Counted from the stretch's first letter, positions 18,975 to 27,113 are shown. The stretch is 45,339 nucleotides of DNA from Mariprofundus ferrooxydans PV-1 (GCF_000153765.1 NZ_DS022295.1:453095-498433), one strand, 5' to 3'. The notes: generated by a model not told the origin, from the sequence alone. Made by a program: numbers and translations.

Positions 18975-21201
18975 ATTCAGCTTCGTTAAACTTCTTCATG
19001 GCCACGTACTCATTGCTGCGGGCATAGGACACCATCATCTCGCGTTCTCTCGGCTTCAGTTGATCTCCGCGTGCATCACGCGCCTGCAGCGTTTCCCAAA
19101 GACGGAAGTTACGCACTGGGTCATCGCCGAACTCGAGTATGCTGGTGACATTTTCAGCCTCGCTATCGGCAGCCTTAAGCCGCTCGAATTCAACCTGTTC
19201 ACGCTCTGAAAGCGGCTTGATAACATCTTCACCATTGCGCGCTGCTCTACCTGCCTCATGCAGTCCTGTAGTCCGATGTACTTCTGATCGGTGCGGTATG
19301 GATACGATGTTTTCGGACTCGGCAATGCGATGCTCCAGCACCGTTTCGGCCATGTTGGTTTTGATTTCCTTGCTGAAGGCGCGATATTCTTTGGTCTGCT
19401 CGGCAAGCAGCTTCTTCTGTTTGGATTTGACTGCGACTGCAGCCTCCTGGCGCGATATGCCCAGGATTTCATGGCACAGCAGAACGCCGATAAAACGATC
19501 TTCTACATAGGCGTAAAGCCGGCCTATATCCTGTTCGTCGTACTTGAGCAGGGCGTTTTTGCCGATATATTGACCGATCTCATCATTGAAATAGGTGTGA
19601 TTTTCAAAGCGGACGCCTTTCTTGCCTATCCTGCGCACGCCGCCGATTTCACAGAGCAGCATATCCAGTGCCCGTTCATCTTCGATACGGCGGATCGTGC
19701 CACGGTAACTGCGGGCCTTCTGGTTCGGGCTCATGCCGAGGCCGGCATGTTTGTCATTGCCATAATAGTGTTCACACCAGTCATCCAGATGCTGCTGCAG
19801 ATCGGCGGCTGTCATCTCCACTTCCACGATTTCACCATGTGTCATCAGGCGGGCAGAGAAGCTTTTGCGTGCTTCAATCGCCTTACGTTCAGCCACATTG
19901 TGGCCGATAAAGCCGGGCAGAAGATTCAGAATGCCGTGGCTCATCGTGCGCATGACTCGCTCGATAGTTCCTTTCTCTTCAGAGGCAAACGGGATGCATA
20001 CCTGGTGGGCGATAGTCAGGCCATCCAGCACCATGTCGTACTGATCAGAGACATAATCCTTGCCGTTATCAGTACGCACGCCTTCAGGTACACCCCAGTC
20101 GAGTATTGCCCGGCGGGTGACCTGACATACAGCCATCGATTTGCTGGTTTTTGAGACGTAATATTTCAGCCGCTTGCTGTCCATATCGATCACGCCAACC
20201 ACTGAGTGGCGGCCATCGGTCAGCAACCAGTCGGCAGGCGTGCTGTCCAGCTCCCATAGCTGATTCAGTCTGTTGATATTCTCGGTATGTGAACCGGCGG
20301 CGGACATATACACATTTTTCCACTGATCCGGATTGATGATCTTGGTCCATATCTGTTTGTTTTCCGCAATCCAGCTACCACGAAACCGCTCATAGGCGCG
20401 TTGACTGGGCACTGGCAATGCGGGTGCATCAGCAGTAGGGGCACGCAGACGATTGGTTGCCTCGATGAATTCGATCATCGCTTTGCCGGTGATTTGCGGC
20501 GCTTTAATCATGGCGCCAATCACCAGCCGGAAGAGCCCTTCATTTGTCTCGATGATTGATTGATGTTTGCGATTGCCGTAGCCATCTGTCAGGGCCATGA
20601 TGCCTTTTTCTCGATAATCAGCGTCCCATTTGGCCAGCGTCGCGGGCTTCAGGCTCTGCTGGCCGCGATAGGTAGGCATTTCAGCCTGCACCCACTCAGG
20701 CAGGGCGTATTCGCCGCTTTCAATCGCTGCTGAAAGGCCATGATATGCAGCTGTGCGTGAGCATTTATGGTCACGAATAAAATTGCCCAGCGCAGTCATG
20801 ATCCAGCGGCGCGCGATGGCCTTCTTTTTCCTGCGATGACCGGCTGGAATACTGGCAAACTCGGCAATGCCGCGCGCAATCAACCGGCGATGCTCAGCGG
20901 CCTCTTCATCCAGCATCTCGCGTGTCTTGACGCCGGGGATGCTTTCTACCGGTTCAGCTTCGGCATACTGGGCATATTCCGGCTGCTTTGAGACCTCATC
21001 CATCGCCGCCTTCACGCTAAGGTGCGCCAGATGGGTGCGGGTGACTTCCGGCAGGCTTGAAGGGCTATATTCCAGGCCTTTTCCTTTCTGACGCTTGCGT
21101 GACTGCCAACCTTCACGATCCGCCAGTTTTCTGATTCCGCGATCAGTGCCGGGAAGTCCAGGCAGGCCTGCTAGTTCTGAAGCTGGCATCCATGCGTTCA
21201 T
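18973..21201 (-). CDS. MuA-like DDE transposase
   Basis: A 742-residue transposase (MuA is 663). The N-terminal Mu-type winged helix (residues 1-65) starts Met-Pro-Ala-Ser-Glu-Leu-Ala-Gly-Leu-Pro-Gly-Leu-Pro. End-binding domains follow, then the RNase-H-like core with Asp319 (Trp-Glu-Leu-Asp-Ser-Thr), Asp378 (Arg-Thr-Asp-Asn-Gly-Lys-Asp) and Glu414 (Gly-Thr-Ile-Glu-Arg-Val), a D,D(35)E spacing. The C-terminal barrel contains Gly-Met-Ser-Pro-Asn-Gln-Lys-Ala. It cuts and joins phage ends during integration and replication. All catalytic residues are intact. The start overlaps the upstream stop as ATGA. Confidence 0.96.
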   Translation of the reverse strand: MNAWMPASELAGLPGLPGTDRGIRKLADREGWQSRKRQKGKGLEYSPSSLPEVTRTHLAHLSVKAAMDEVSKQPEYAQYAEAEPVESIPGVKTREMLDEEAAEHRRLIARGIAEFASIPAGHRRKKKAIARRWIMTALGNFIRDHKCSRTAAYHGLSAAIESGEYALPEWVQAEMPTYRGQQSLKPATLAKWDADYREKGIMALTDGYGNRKHQSIIETNEGLFRLVIGAMIKAPQITGKAMIEFIEATNRLRAPTADAPALPVPSQRAYERFRGSWIAENKQIWTKIINPDQWKNVYMSAAGSHTENINRLNQLWELDSTPADWLLTDGRHSVVGVIDMDSKRLKYYVSKTSKSMAVCQVTRRAILDWGVPEGVRTDNGKDYVSDQYDMVLDGLTIAHQVCIPFASEEKGTIERVMRTMSHGILNLLPGFIGHNVAERKAIEARKSFSARLMTHGEIVEVEMTAADLQQHLDDWCEHYYGNDKHAGLGMSPNQKARSYRGTIRRIEDERALDMLLCEIGGVRRIGKKGVRFENHTYFNDEIGQYIGKNALLKYDEQDIGRLYAYVEDRFIGVLLCHEILGISRQEAAVAVKSKQKKLLAEQTKEYRAFSKEIKTNMAETVLEHRIAESENIVSIPHRSEVHRTTGLHEAGRAARNGEDVIKPLSEREQVEFERLKAADSEAENVTSILEFGDDPVRNFRLWETLQARDARGDQLKPREREMMVSYARSNEYVAMKKFNEAE

Positions 21202-21632
21202 ACTGCGCCACTAATCCGCTTTTGCAGATCGCGGATTTCCTCTTCCAGTTGCTTTTTCTGTGATAGCCGCTTGCCGAGTCTGGCTTGCAGGACATCGGCA
21301 CCGATCAGGAATGTACCGCCGCATTTTTCGGCCATATGATGGCTCACCAGATGGGTGCCTGTGGCCACTTCAAATGCGGCCAAATATTGTAAGGGGAAGC
21401 GCCACTGTGTTTTTGATTTCGCTGTCCAGGCATTGAGCATATCTTCGGAGATATGGTCGCCAGTAAGGCGGCTCATCTGGAAGGCAATCACATCGCGATC
21501 CATGCCGCTATCCTTAATGGCCAAAGAGAGCATGCCGGGCACTTCAAGGTTGAGATTTAATGCTCCGGGAATGGTGCTTTGAACAGGTACAGAGAAGAGA
21601 TCCAGCGTTCGAGAATCAACCACCTTTCTCAT
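21198..21632 (-). CDS. Early phage protein upstream of the transposase, function unknown
   Basis: A 144-residue protein not recognised with confidence. The N-terminus has Asp-Leu-Phe-Ser-Val-Pro-Val-Gln, and the middle helices (Ile-Ala-Phe-Gln-Met-Ser-Arg-Leu-Thr-Gly) suggest a helix-turn-helix. The C-terminal 30 residues are a coiled coil (Lys-Lys-Gln-Leu-Glu-Glu-Glu-Ile-Arg-Asp-Leu-Gln-Lys). Similar proteins sit between Ner and MuA in several Mu-like phages, and a DNA-binding role is plausible. ATGA junctions flank it on both sides. Confidence 0.68.
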   Translation of the reverse strand: MRKVVDSRTLDLFSVPVQSTIPGALNLNLEVPGMLSLAIKDSGMDRDVIAFQMSRLTGDHISEDMLNAWTAKSKTQWRFPLQYLAAFEVATGTHLVSHHMAEKCGGTFLIGADVLQARLGKRLSQKKQLEEEIRDLQKRISGAV

Positions 21633-21850
21633 GCGGTGCCGTCCTGTTTTGCTTTTTTTATTGTTTCTCTGCGGTGTAAAATATCACGCAATGCAAGCAG
21701 TTTTGTTGTATTTATAAGCAGCGTTTCGTGGTATAAATATTCATCAATGCGTGCTTCAAGCAGATCCCGCTCATCATCAGACAATTCTGATGTGGCCAAT
21801 ATGCTGAAAAACTCTCGTTGCATATCATTTGCAGTTGGGCAATGGCGCAT
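21629..21850 (-). CDS. Small acidic helical early phage protein
   Basis: A 73-residue protein rich in Glu, Asp and Leu (Glu-Leu-Ser-Asp-Asp-Glu-Arg-Asp-Leu-Leu-Glu), probably all-helical, with a basic tail (Lys-Lys-Ala-Lys-Gln-Asp). It is AT-richer than its neighbours. It begins 2 bp after the Ner-like gene and overlaps the next gene by ATGA. No family recognised. Confidence 0.6.
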   Translation of the reverse strand: MRHCPTANDMQREFFSILATSELSDDERDLLEARIDEYLYHETLLINTTKLLALRDILHRRETIKKAKQDGTA

Positions 21851-21852
21851 GT

Positions 21853-22173
21853 CTACTTCACCACCTGAAGTTCGACGTTGCGCGGGCGGCCTGCATGGCT
21901 TAACTTAACCATGTTGGGATTGCCGTCCTGGACAGGCTGTCCGTAGTCGTTATAGCGATGCGGCCAGATCTCCCAGGGCTCAACCTCAAGGATATTGGCT
22001 ATAATGCGCTCCATCTTCGGCCATGAATGACCCAGGGTGGCCTGCGCGGATTTCCGTGCGTAACCATGCTCTGTGGATACGCGAACCAGCGGCCATCCGC
22101 GCTTACGCAGCTCAGCCTTGATATCCTCGCGGTGCCATCCTGTACGGGGTCTTTTGACCCTTTTTGGCTGCAT
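21853..22173 (-). CDS. ner: Ner-like early regulator
   Basis: A 106-residue Nlp/Ner-type protein; an in-frame ATG at 22,200 would add nine residues. The Ner core is clear: Gly-Trp-His-Arg-Glu-Asp-Ile-Lys-Ala-Glu-Leu-Arg-Lys-Arg-Gly-Trp, then a helix-turn-helix and Trp-Glu-Ile-Trp-Pro-His-Arg-Tyr. Ner shuts down early and repressor transcription to favour lytic growth. I prefer 22,173 because it matches the usual Ner N-terminus, while 22,200 would leave an almost leaderless mRNA (the -10 box is at 22,208-22,213). Ribosome sites for both are weak. Confidence 0.85.
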   Translation of the reverse strand: MQPKRVKRPRTGWHREDIKAELRKRGWPLVRVSTEHGYARKSAQATLGHSWPKMERIIANILEVEPWEIWPHRYNDYGQPVQDGNPNMVKLSHAGRPRNVELQVVK

Positions 22174-22207
22174 GTCTATTTTTGTACTTTCGCTCGTCAT
22201 GTGGCGA

Positions 22208-22237
22208 AATATAGTGCAGATATGCGACGCTTGTCAA
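22208..22237 (-). promoter_or_regulatory. Early promoter (Pe-like)
   Basis: On the minus strand a perfect -35 TTGACA (complement of 22,232-22,237) is followed after 18 bp by TATATT (22,208-22,213). Transcription would start near 22,201 and read the ner-muA-muB operon. The -35 lies against the inverted repeats of the operator, so repressor binding would block it. Confidence 0.8.
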
Positions 22238-22238
22238 G

Positions 22239-22395
22239 CATAAGTGCGAGTTCCGATTTGCACTTATGCAATATGCATTTCTTATGTGTGGTAAAGTGTT
22301 GATATGATAGAGAAAGATAGAGAATCGGAGCGCTATGACAAATCGGAACTCACAGTTCCGATTCTCGTCGATGGAATCGGAACGCGCATAAGTGC
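22239..22395. promoter_or_regulatory. Operator array of the immunity switch
   Basis: Two sequence words recur. CATAAGTGC occurs at 22,239-22,247, inverted at 22,260-22,268 (a perfect pair 12 nt apart) and at 22,387-22,395. ATCGGAAC or its complement occurs near 22,250-22,257, 22,342, 22,355 and 22,375, with a perfect 10 bp palindrome pair at 22,341-22,350 / 22,354-22,363. The array spans the intergenic region and the first 90 bp of the repressor gene, as expected for autoregulated repressor and Ner sites. Confidence 0.7.
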
Positions 22396-22813
22396 GGCAT
22401 CTAGCCTTATTGGCGGGAAGAGAAAGCTCGCAGAAATGACTGATGTGTCAGAGTCCCAGCTGCATCGTATCATTGCTGGAGATAGCAAGGCCAAGATAGA
22501 TACGATTGTAGCTATCGCCAAAGCAACGGATGTTAATATCGAATGGCTGGCTACAGGCGAAGGCCCGATGCTCCCTGGTGATGAGCTTGCTGCACCGGCT
22601 GGGTTCGATATTGATCTGATGGGGCAGATCATGGCTATCTTTATGGATGCGGCCTATACGCAAAAAACAGCCATCCCGGCCAAAGATATCGGTGAGATGG
22701 CCGCCAGAGCATACGTGGATATCCTGGCCGACTTCCCTGATCCTGAAAACAGACAAAAGGCGCTGCGCCAGCTCGCCACCATCGCTAACAACATCACCAG
22801 GCTTTATGGATGA
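22304..22813 (+). CDS. Phage repressor (CI/Cro-like HTH)
   Basis: A 169-residue repressor transcribed away from the early operon. The helix-turn-helix spans about residues 27-75 (Gly-Gly-Lys-Arg-Lys-Leu-Ala-Glu-Met-Thr-Asp-Val-Ser-Glu-Ser-Gln-Leu-His-Arg-Ile) and is followed by Ile-Glu-Trp-Leu-Ala-Thr-Gly-Glu-Gly, typical of phage repressors. The C-terminal half is helical and lacks a LexA-type protease, so SOS self-cleavage is unlikely. The start codon has only a weak ribosome site, and operator-like repeats lie inside its coding sequence. The divergent arrangement mirrors Mu c and ner. Confidence 0.87.
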   Translation: MIEKDRESERYDKSELTVPILVDGIGTRISAASSLIGGKRKLAEMTDVSESQLHRIIAGDSKAKIDTIVAIAKATDVNIEWLATGEGPMLPGDELAAPAGFDIDLMGQIMAIFMDAAYTQKTAIPAKDIGEMAARAYVDILADFPDPENRQKALRQLATIANNITRLYG

Positions 22814-22877
22814 TTAAACCCATTGAGTATGCTATATATAGTAAGTAAGGTAGTATTTGCCGATCAGGAGGTGTAAG

Positions 22878-23354
22878 ATGGAAAGCTTTACGATTATCGC
22901 TATTGCTATCGCATTTATCACCCCTCTTCTACTGATGTTAATTGGACTTATTCACCCAGGTATTGTATTCACATCAAATAGGGGGCTGGTGGTAAGTAGG
23001 TTTGGCGGAGGGTTTCTTTTCATTGCGGTTATTCTTGGTGTTGTCGGCCTATTTGTCGCGCCTTCGGTAAAAAAAACAGCTTCTTCCAAAGCAAATTCTG
23101 TTAAGCACGCCGTCGTATATAATAGCTCTTGGGATGGGTCGGTATCTCAGATTGAAGATTACCTGCAACGCAACCTCAATGATCCTTCCTCATTGCAAAT
23201 AGTTGAATGGAGCAAGGTCATCAAGGGTGGTGAATACTTCATGGTGCGGGTGAAGTATCGCGCCAAGAATGCCTTCGGTGCATATATCATTCAGAACCAG
23301 ATTTTTTCACTCGATAAAACTGGAAAGGTTGTGCTGGTGTCTGATTACCAATAA
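22878..23354 (+). CDS. Small two-pass membrane protein at the prophage edge
   Basis: A 158-residue protein. Two membrane segments (about 5-28 and 42-62) flank a Ser-Asn-Arg-Gly turn. The C-terminal 80 residues form a soluble domain with Tyr-Leu-Gln-Arg-Asn-Leu-Asn-Asp-Pro-Ser-Ser-Leu and Ala-Lys-Asn-Ala-Phe-Gly-Ala-Tyr, a pattern I recall from small membrane proteins of unknown function. AGGAGGTGTAAG precedes the ATG at 22,878, and it lies 64 bp after the repressor on the same strand. It could be a lysogeny-expressed exclusion gene or a host gene. Its DNA is AT-richer than nhaA. Confidence 0.7.
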   Translation: MESFTIIAIAIAFITPLLLMLIGLIHPGIVFTSNRGLVVSRFGGGFLFIAVILGVVGLFVAPSVKKTASSKANSVKHAVVYNSSWDGSVSQIEDYLQRNLNDPSSLQIVEWSKVIKGGEYFMVRVKYRAKNAFGAYIIQNQIFSLDKTGKVVLVSDYQ

Positions 23355-23360
23355 CCAAAA

Positions 23361-23405
23361 CCATGTGTCGCAAGCGTCCAAATTGCTATCCGTCCATGTG
23401 TCGCA
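23361..23405. repeat. Repeated 12-mer, candidate transposase end sites and prophage boundary
   Basis: CCATGTGTCGCA occurs at 23,361-23,372 and 23,394-23,405, 33 bp (about three helical turns) apart. Read from the phage side each starts TGCGACAC, so the outer copy would give the TG...CA end common to MuA-type elements. Only one end is in the window, so this cannot be confirmed. The 150 bp to the right has the nhaA promoter and several TTCCCG repeats. Confidence 0.5.
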
Positions 23406-23413
23406 GTAAATTT

Positions 23414-23442
23414 TTGACCGTTTCTTTATAGGCGCTTTAAAT
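23414..23442 (+). promoter_or_regulatory. Candidate sigma-70 promoter of nhaA
   Basis: TTGACC (23,414-23,419), 17 bp spacer, TTAAAT (23,437-23,442). It starts 9 bp beyond the proposed phage end and would give a leader of about 120 nt containing four spaced CCCG/CCCA motifs. Confidence 0.55.
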
Positions 23443-23567
23443 TCTCTTTAATGCCTTTGTTTTTCCCGCTATTTCCCGTCTGATCCCACTAAATCCCGGC
23501 CAATTATGATCCTTCCTGTATATATAGAACCATCTGCCGCGTCACATGCAGATAGAGGAGGGTGCAT

Positions 23568-24746
23568 ATGCTTTCAGCAGTAAATGCTTTTTTCAGGCTC
23601 GAGGCAGCAAGCGGCATTTTGCTGATTTTTGCAGCCCTGTTTGCCGTTGTACTGGCAAACTCTCCGCTGTCGCACTACTACGACCTGCTGCTGGATACAC
23701 CGGTGGAGGTGCGAGTCGGCGCCATTGAGATTGCCAAGCCGCTGTTGCTATGGATCAATGACGGGCTGATGGCGGTATTTTTCTTTATTGTCGGCCTGGA
23801 GCTGAAGCGGGAAGTGCGTGAAGGGGAGCTGGCCAGCATGCAGGCCATTGCTCTGCCGGCATTCGGTGCGCTGGGTGGCATGATTGTGCCGGCTGTGATC
23901 TATATCCTGATGAACAGGCACGACCCGATTGTCCTGCAGGGGTGGGCTATTCCGACGGCGACCGACATCGCTTTTGCACTGGCCATTCTGACACTGCTGG
24001 GCAAGCGTGTGCCCTTGGCGCTGAAGACCTTTCTGGTTTCTCTGGCGATCTTCGATGACATCGGTGCGATCATCATTATTGCTATCTTCTATACCAGCAA
24101 TATCTCCACAATCAGCCTTGTTATCGGCGCCGCGTGCCTGGCTGTGCTGGCGCTGTTGAACAGGATAAATGTCTACAGGCTGACGCCATATCTTTTGGTA
24201 GGTCTGATCATGTGGGTGGCGGTGCTGAAGTCAGGAGTACATGCCACGCTTGCCGGTGTACTGTTGGCTCTGTTTATTCCGCTTGCCCCTGATCCGCGTA
24301 GTGATCGCTCTCCGCTGAAAGATCTGGAGCGGGATCTCCATGCCGTCGTTGCTTTTGTGATTCTGCCCCTGTTTGCCTTCTTTAATTCCGGACTGGATTT
24401 GACTGAGGTAGGTGTCGAACAGCTGTTACACCCGGCGACAATCGGCGTTGCACTTGGTCTGTTTGTCGGCAAGCAGTTAGGTGTGTTCACCTTTGCATGG
24501 TTGGCTGTAAAAGCGGGGCTGGCCAGGTTGCCTGGTAGTGTGAACTGGCGTCATATATATGGTGCTTCCCTGCTCTGTGGTATCGGCTTTACAATGAGTT
24601 TGTTTATCGGTTCTCTCGCCTTTGAAGGCAGTCGCGACAATTTCCTCTTCGATGAGCGGTTGGGCATTATTGCCGCATCTACACTGTCGGCTGTTTGTGG
24701 CTATCTCTGGCTGAACAGAGTCCTTGGCAAAGCTAATACAGGATAG
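23568..24746 (+). CDS. nhaA: Na+/H+ antiporter NhaA
   Basis: A 392-residue inner-membrane antiporter (E. coli NhaA, 388) that exports Na+ or Li+ for two H+. The key residues stand at the E. coli positions: Asp133 (Thr-Asp-Ile-Ala-Phe-Ala) and Asp163-Asp164 (Ile-Phe-Asp-Asp-Ile-Gly-Ala-Ile). Many hydrophobic segments fit 12 helices, and the end has Cys-Gly-Ile-Gly-Phe-Thr-Met-Ser-Leu-Phe-Ile. The ATG at 23,568 has AGGAGGG 5 nt upstream. It is the first host gene next to the prophage and its frame is intact, so the insertion was upstream of the gene. Confidence 0.96.
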   Translation: MLSAVNAFFRLEAASGILLIFAALFAVVLANSPLSHYYDLLLDTPVEVRVGAIEIAKPLLLWINDGLMAVFFFIVGLELKREVREGELASMQAIALPAFGALGGMIVPAVIYILMNRHDPIVLQGWAIPTATDIAFALAILTLLGKRVPLALKTFLVSLAIFDDIGAIIIIAIFYTSNISTISLVIGAACLAVLALLNRINVYRLTPYLLVGLIMWVAVLKSGVHATLAGVLLALFIPLAPDPRSDRSPLKDLERDLHAVVAFVILPLFAFFNSGLDLTEVGVEQLLHPATIGVALGLFVGKQLGVFTFAWLAVKAGLARLPGSVNWRHIYGASLLCGIGFTMSLFIGSLAFEGSRDNFLFDERLGIIAASTLSAVCGYLWLNRVLGKANTG

Positions 24747-24850
24747 AATGGAACCCTCGCCATTTCGACCGGCTCTGTGCTGGCTCGATAGCTATGAGGA
24801 ATGAGAACATTGGAGCCACGCCAAATCACATGGTTATATCTGAATATACC

Positions 24851-24879
24851 TTGCACCGTTCAGATTGTGCGATTATAAA
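24851..24879 (+). promoter_or_regulatory. Candidate sigma-70 promoter
   Basis: TTGCAC (24,851-24,856), 17 bp spacer, TATAAA (24,874-24,879), about 35 bp before the start codon of the SH3b protein gene. It gives this gene its own transcription start. Confidence 0.65.
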
Positions 24880-24913
24880 TCCACCAGTGATGTGGGCCTG
24901 AGGGGGGAGTCGT

Positions 24914-26113
24914 ATGTGGAAAAAGTCGACCGAAGAATCTGCGGATATGCAGAACAGACTGGACCATCTGGTCGACGAGCTGGATCATCTGGATGAATCC
25001 TTTGCCAATCATACATATGAGGATACATCGGATGAGAGTGACATGTCCTGGCTGGATGCGGATGATCACGGTATGCAGCAGGGCAACGACATGCCGCATG
25101 CCGATTATTCGACCGATATGTTTGAAGGTGAGGCGCAGGGCAGGCGTCCTTTCAAGTTTCTGTTTGGGCTCTTCGCCGTATCCACATCGCTGATGCTGGC
25201 GCTGCTCTGGTTCTTCTGGCCGAATACAACAGACATTAACAGTTCCGTGTCACAGTCGGTGGCTCAGCATGATGTCAAAGCGACGCCTGACGCGCCCGCA
25301 GCTTCAGGCGAAGCGGATCAATCAACTGCCGTGGCGCAATCATCACCTGACCCGGTTGAAGACAAACCTGCTGCTCAGGATAACCCTGTGCCGGCAAGCG
25401 CTGCAGATGTTCCTGAAGTAGCACCCAAAAAAGTCGAAGTGACTAAAAATGTAGCGCCATTGCCGGCCGGCATAGTGAAGAGTCAGCAGCAGTCCTCTGC
25501 CGCCAATCAGCAGCCAGCAGTACAGCCAGCAGCAAATACGGCGGTTGAAAAAGATATGCAGCGTCAGTTGCTCACCGTTGATGTTCATCTGGGGCTGATC
25601 AGGGATGCGCCAGGCAGCGAGGGTAAGGTGGTTGCGCGCTTAAAGAGGGGAACAGTTGTGTTGAGCCTGTTTCGTCAGGGGGACTGGTACCGGATTCGCC
25701 TTCCCGATAGCAGGGAAGCATGGGGTAACAAGGTTATTTTTGCTATAGCTAAGGGCGAGCCTGCGGAAAAATCAACCGGACAGGTGTCCGGATCTGGCAC
25801 AGCGGCCCCCGTCACTGCTTCTCAGCCAGATGCTGCCGCTGATCAAGCCGGCGCGAACTCATCTGAAACGACGGCTTCCTCGACAGATACAGTGTCGGCT
25901 ACAGCAAACTCTGAAGTTAAACGGGTAGAGCAGAGACAAGTGCTTACTGTCAGTGTGCATCTCGGCATTATCAGGGATGCACCCGGCAAGCATGGCAAAG
26001 TGGTGGCCAGATTAAAACAGGGAACTCCTGTGATAACCTTGTATCGTCAGGGAGAGTGGTATCGGGTGCTGTTGGCGGGTCATGAGGCGTGGGCGCATCA
26101 GAGTATTTTCTGA
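24914..26113 (+). CDS. Membrane-anchored protein with two SH3b domains
   Basis: A 399-residue protein: an acidic cytoplasmic N-terminus (residues 1-75, many Asp, Glu and Met), one membrane helix (80-103, Phe-Leu-Phe-Gly-Leu-Phe-Ala-Val), a long Ala/Pro/Gln/Ser linker, and two bacterial SH3 domains (about 217-276 and 341-399). The SH3 copies share Val-His-Leu-Gly-Ile/Leu-Ile-Arg-Asp-Ala-Pro-Gly and Arg-Gln-Gly-Asp/Glu-Trp-Tyr-Arg, so they arose by duplication. Such domains usually sense or bind peptidoglycan peptides. It has its own promoter. No enzymatic domain is present, so it is probably an envelope sensor or scaffold. Confidence 0.85.
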   Translation: MWKKSTEESADMQNRLDHLVDELDHLDESFANHTYEDTSDESDMSWLDADDHGMQQGNDMPHADYSTDMFEGEAQGRRPFKFLFGLFAVSTSLMLALLWFFWPNTTDINSSVSQSVAQHDVKATPDAPAASGEADQSTAVAQSSPDPVEDKPAAQDNPVPASAADVPEVAPKKVEVTKNVAPLPAGIVKSQQQSSAANQQPAVQPAANTAVEKDMQRQLLTVDVHLGLIRDAPGSEGKVVARLKRGTVVLSLFRQGDWYRIRLPDSREAWGNKVIFAIAKGEPAEKSTGQVSGSGTAAPVTASQPDAAADQAGANSSETTASSTDTVSATANSEVKRVEQRQVLTVSVHLGIIRDAPGKHGKVVARLKQGTPVITLYRQGEWYRVLLAGHEAWAHQSIF

Positions 26114-26207
26114 TACAGGCCCAGCAGAATCAGGATATGCAACGGGCACAATATCCTGTCAATGCCAAGGGTTGAATGGTGATGTCCTTCATCGGATAAT
26201 TTAATAG

Positions 26208-27113
26208 ATGGAGAATCACGCACACGACCACCACGGTCATAGCCATGGCCACCACGGCCATAAACTGGATCTGGCACTAGGGCTGACACTGCTGTTTGCC
26301 ATTGTTGAGTTGATTGGCGGCCTGATTTCCAACTCTCTGGCACTGCTGGCTGATGCGGCACATATGTCATCCGATGTGATTGCGCTCGCGCTTGCGGCAT
26401 TTGCCGGCAGGCTGGCGTTGAAACCGGCCCATAGCGGCATGACTTACGGTTACGGACGTGCACGCGTACTTTCCGCGCAGCTAAACGGCTTTGCCCTGTG
26501 GTTTCTCAGTGGCTGGATTACATGGGAGGCAACTGGTCGTCTGAGTGCGCCGCCAGCTGTGCATGGCGGTATGGTCATAGCGATCGGCGCGATTGGCCTG
26601 ATAGTGAATCTGGTTATTTTAACATGGCTACATGGAGAGCATGATATCAATTCACGTGCTGCATTCTGGCATGTGGTAGGGGATGCGCTTGGTTCCGTCG
26701 CGGCGGTTATTGCCGGCGTGGTAATCTATTTCACGGGATGGATGCCGATTGACCCGATTCTTTCATTCCTTGTGGCTGCAATTCTCGCATGGGGAGGATG
26801 GCGACTGATCCGTGAGACTACCGCGGAGTTGATGGAGGCCGTTCCTGATGCTATCGATACTGAGGTTGTCGAAGCCTGTCTGAAAGCTGTGCAGGGTATT
26901 TCCGATATTCACCATATCCATCTCTGGAAATTACCGGATGGCCGTATGGGTATGTCAGCTCATGTTGAGATTGAATCGATGTCGGAATGGGATGAAATCC
27001 TGCCTCTCCTGCTGGAGAAACTGCGCAAGCAGGGGGTGGATCACGCCACGCTGCAGCCCGAATCATCTCATCTGCAGGGTGATTGCTCTCCCTGTAACGA
27101 TCATCATTGCTGA
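26208..27113 (+). CDS. Cation diffusion facilitator, zinc exporter type
   Basis: A 301-residue CDF (ZitB/CzcD-like) inner-membrane exporter. The N-terminus is a His-rich metal-binding run (His residues 4-18). The transport site is His52/Asp56 in helix 2 (Ala-Ala-His-Met-Ser-Ser-Asp) and His155/Asp159 in helix 5 (Trp-His-Val-Val-Gly-Asp), the HD-HD set typical of zinc and cadmium. Six helices are followed by a cytoplasmic domain with Ile-His-His-Ile-His-Leu-Trp and a C-terminal Cys-Ser-Pro-Cys-Asn-Asp-His-His-Cys. The ribosome site is weak. It is transcribed convergently with accC. Confidence 0.93.
   Translation: MENHAHDHHGHSHGHHGHKLDLALGLTLLFAIVELIGGLISNSLALLADAAHMSSDVIALALAAFAGRLALKPAHSGMTYGYGRARVLSAQLNGFALWFLSGWITWEATGRLSAPPAVHGGMVIAIGAIGLIVNLVILTWLHGEHDINSRAAFWHVVGDALGSVAAVIAGVVIYFTGWMPIDPILSFLVAAILAWGGWRLIRETTAELMEAVPDAIDTEVVEACLKAVQGISDIHHIHLWKLPDGRMGMSAHVEIESMSEWDEILPLLLEKLRKQGVDHATLQPESSHLQGDCSPCNDHHC

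Larger units (their letters stand above)
1..23405 (-). mobile_element. Mu-like transposable prophage (partial, early end to gp36)
   Basis: Gene content and order match phage Mu read on the minus strand: repressor (divergent), Ner, MuA, MuB, Gam, GemA, Mor, lysin, gp25-gp28, portal, MuF, gpG, protease/scaffold, capsid, gp35, gp36. Tail genes and the far phage end lie beyond position 1. The boundary at 23,405 is a proposal: two copies of a 12-mer ending in CA sit at 23,361-23,372 and 23,394-23,405, after the last phage-like gene and before the nhaA promoter. The 5 bp target duplication cannot be checked because the other end is missing. All large genes are intact, so the phage could be functional. 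Confidence 0.93.
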
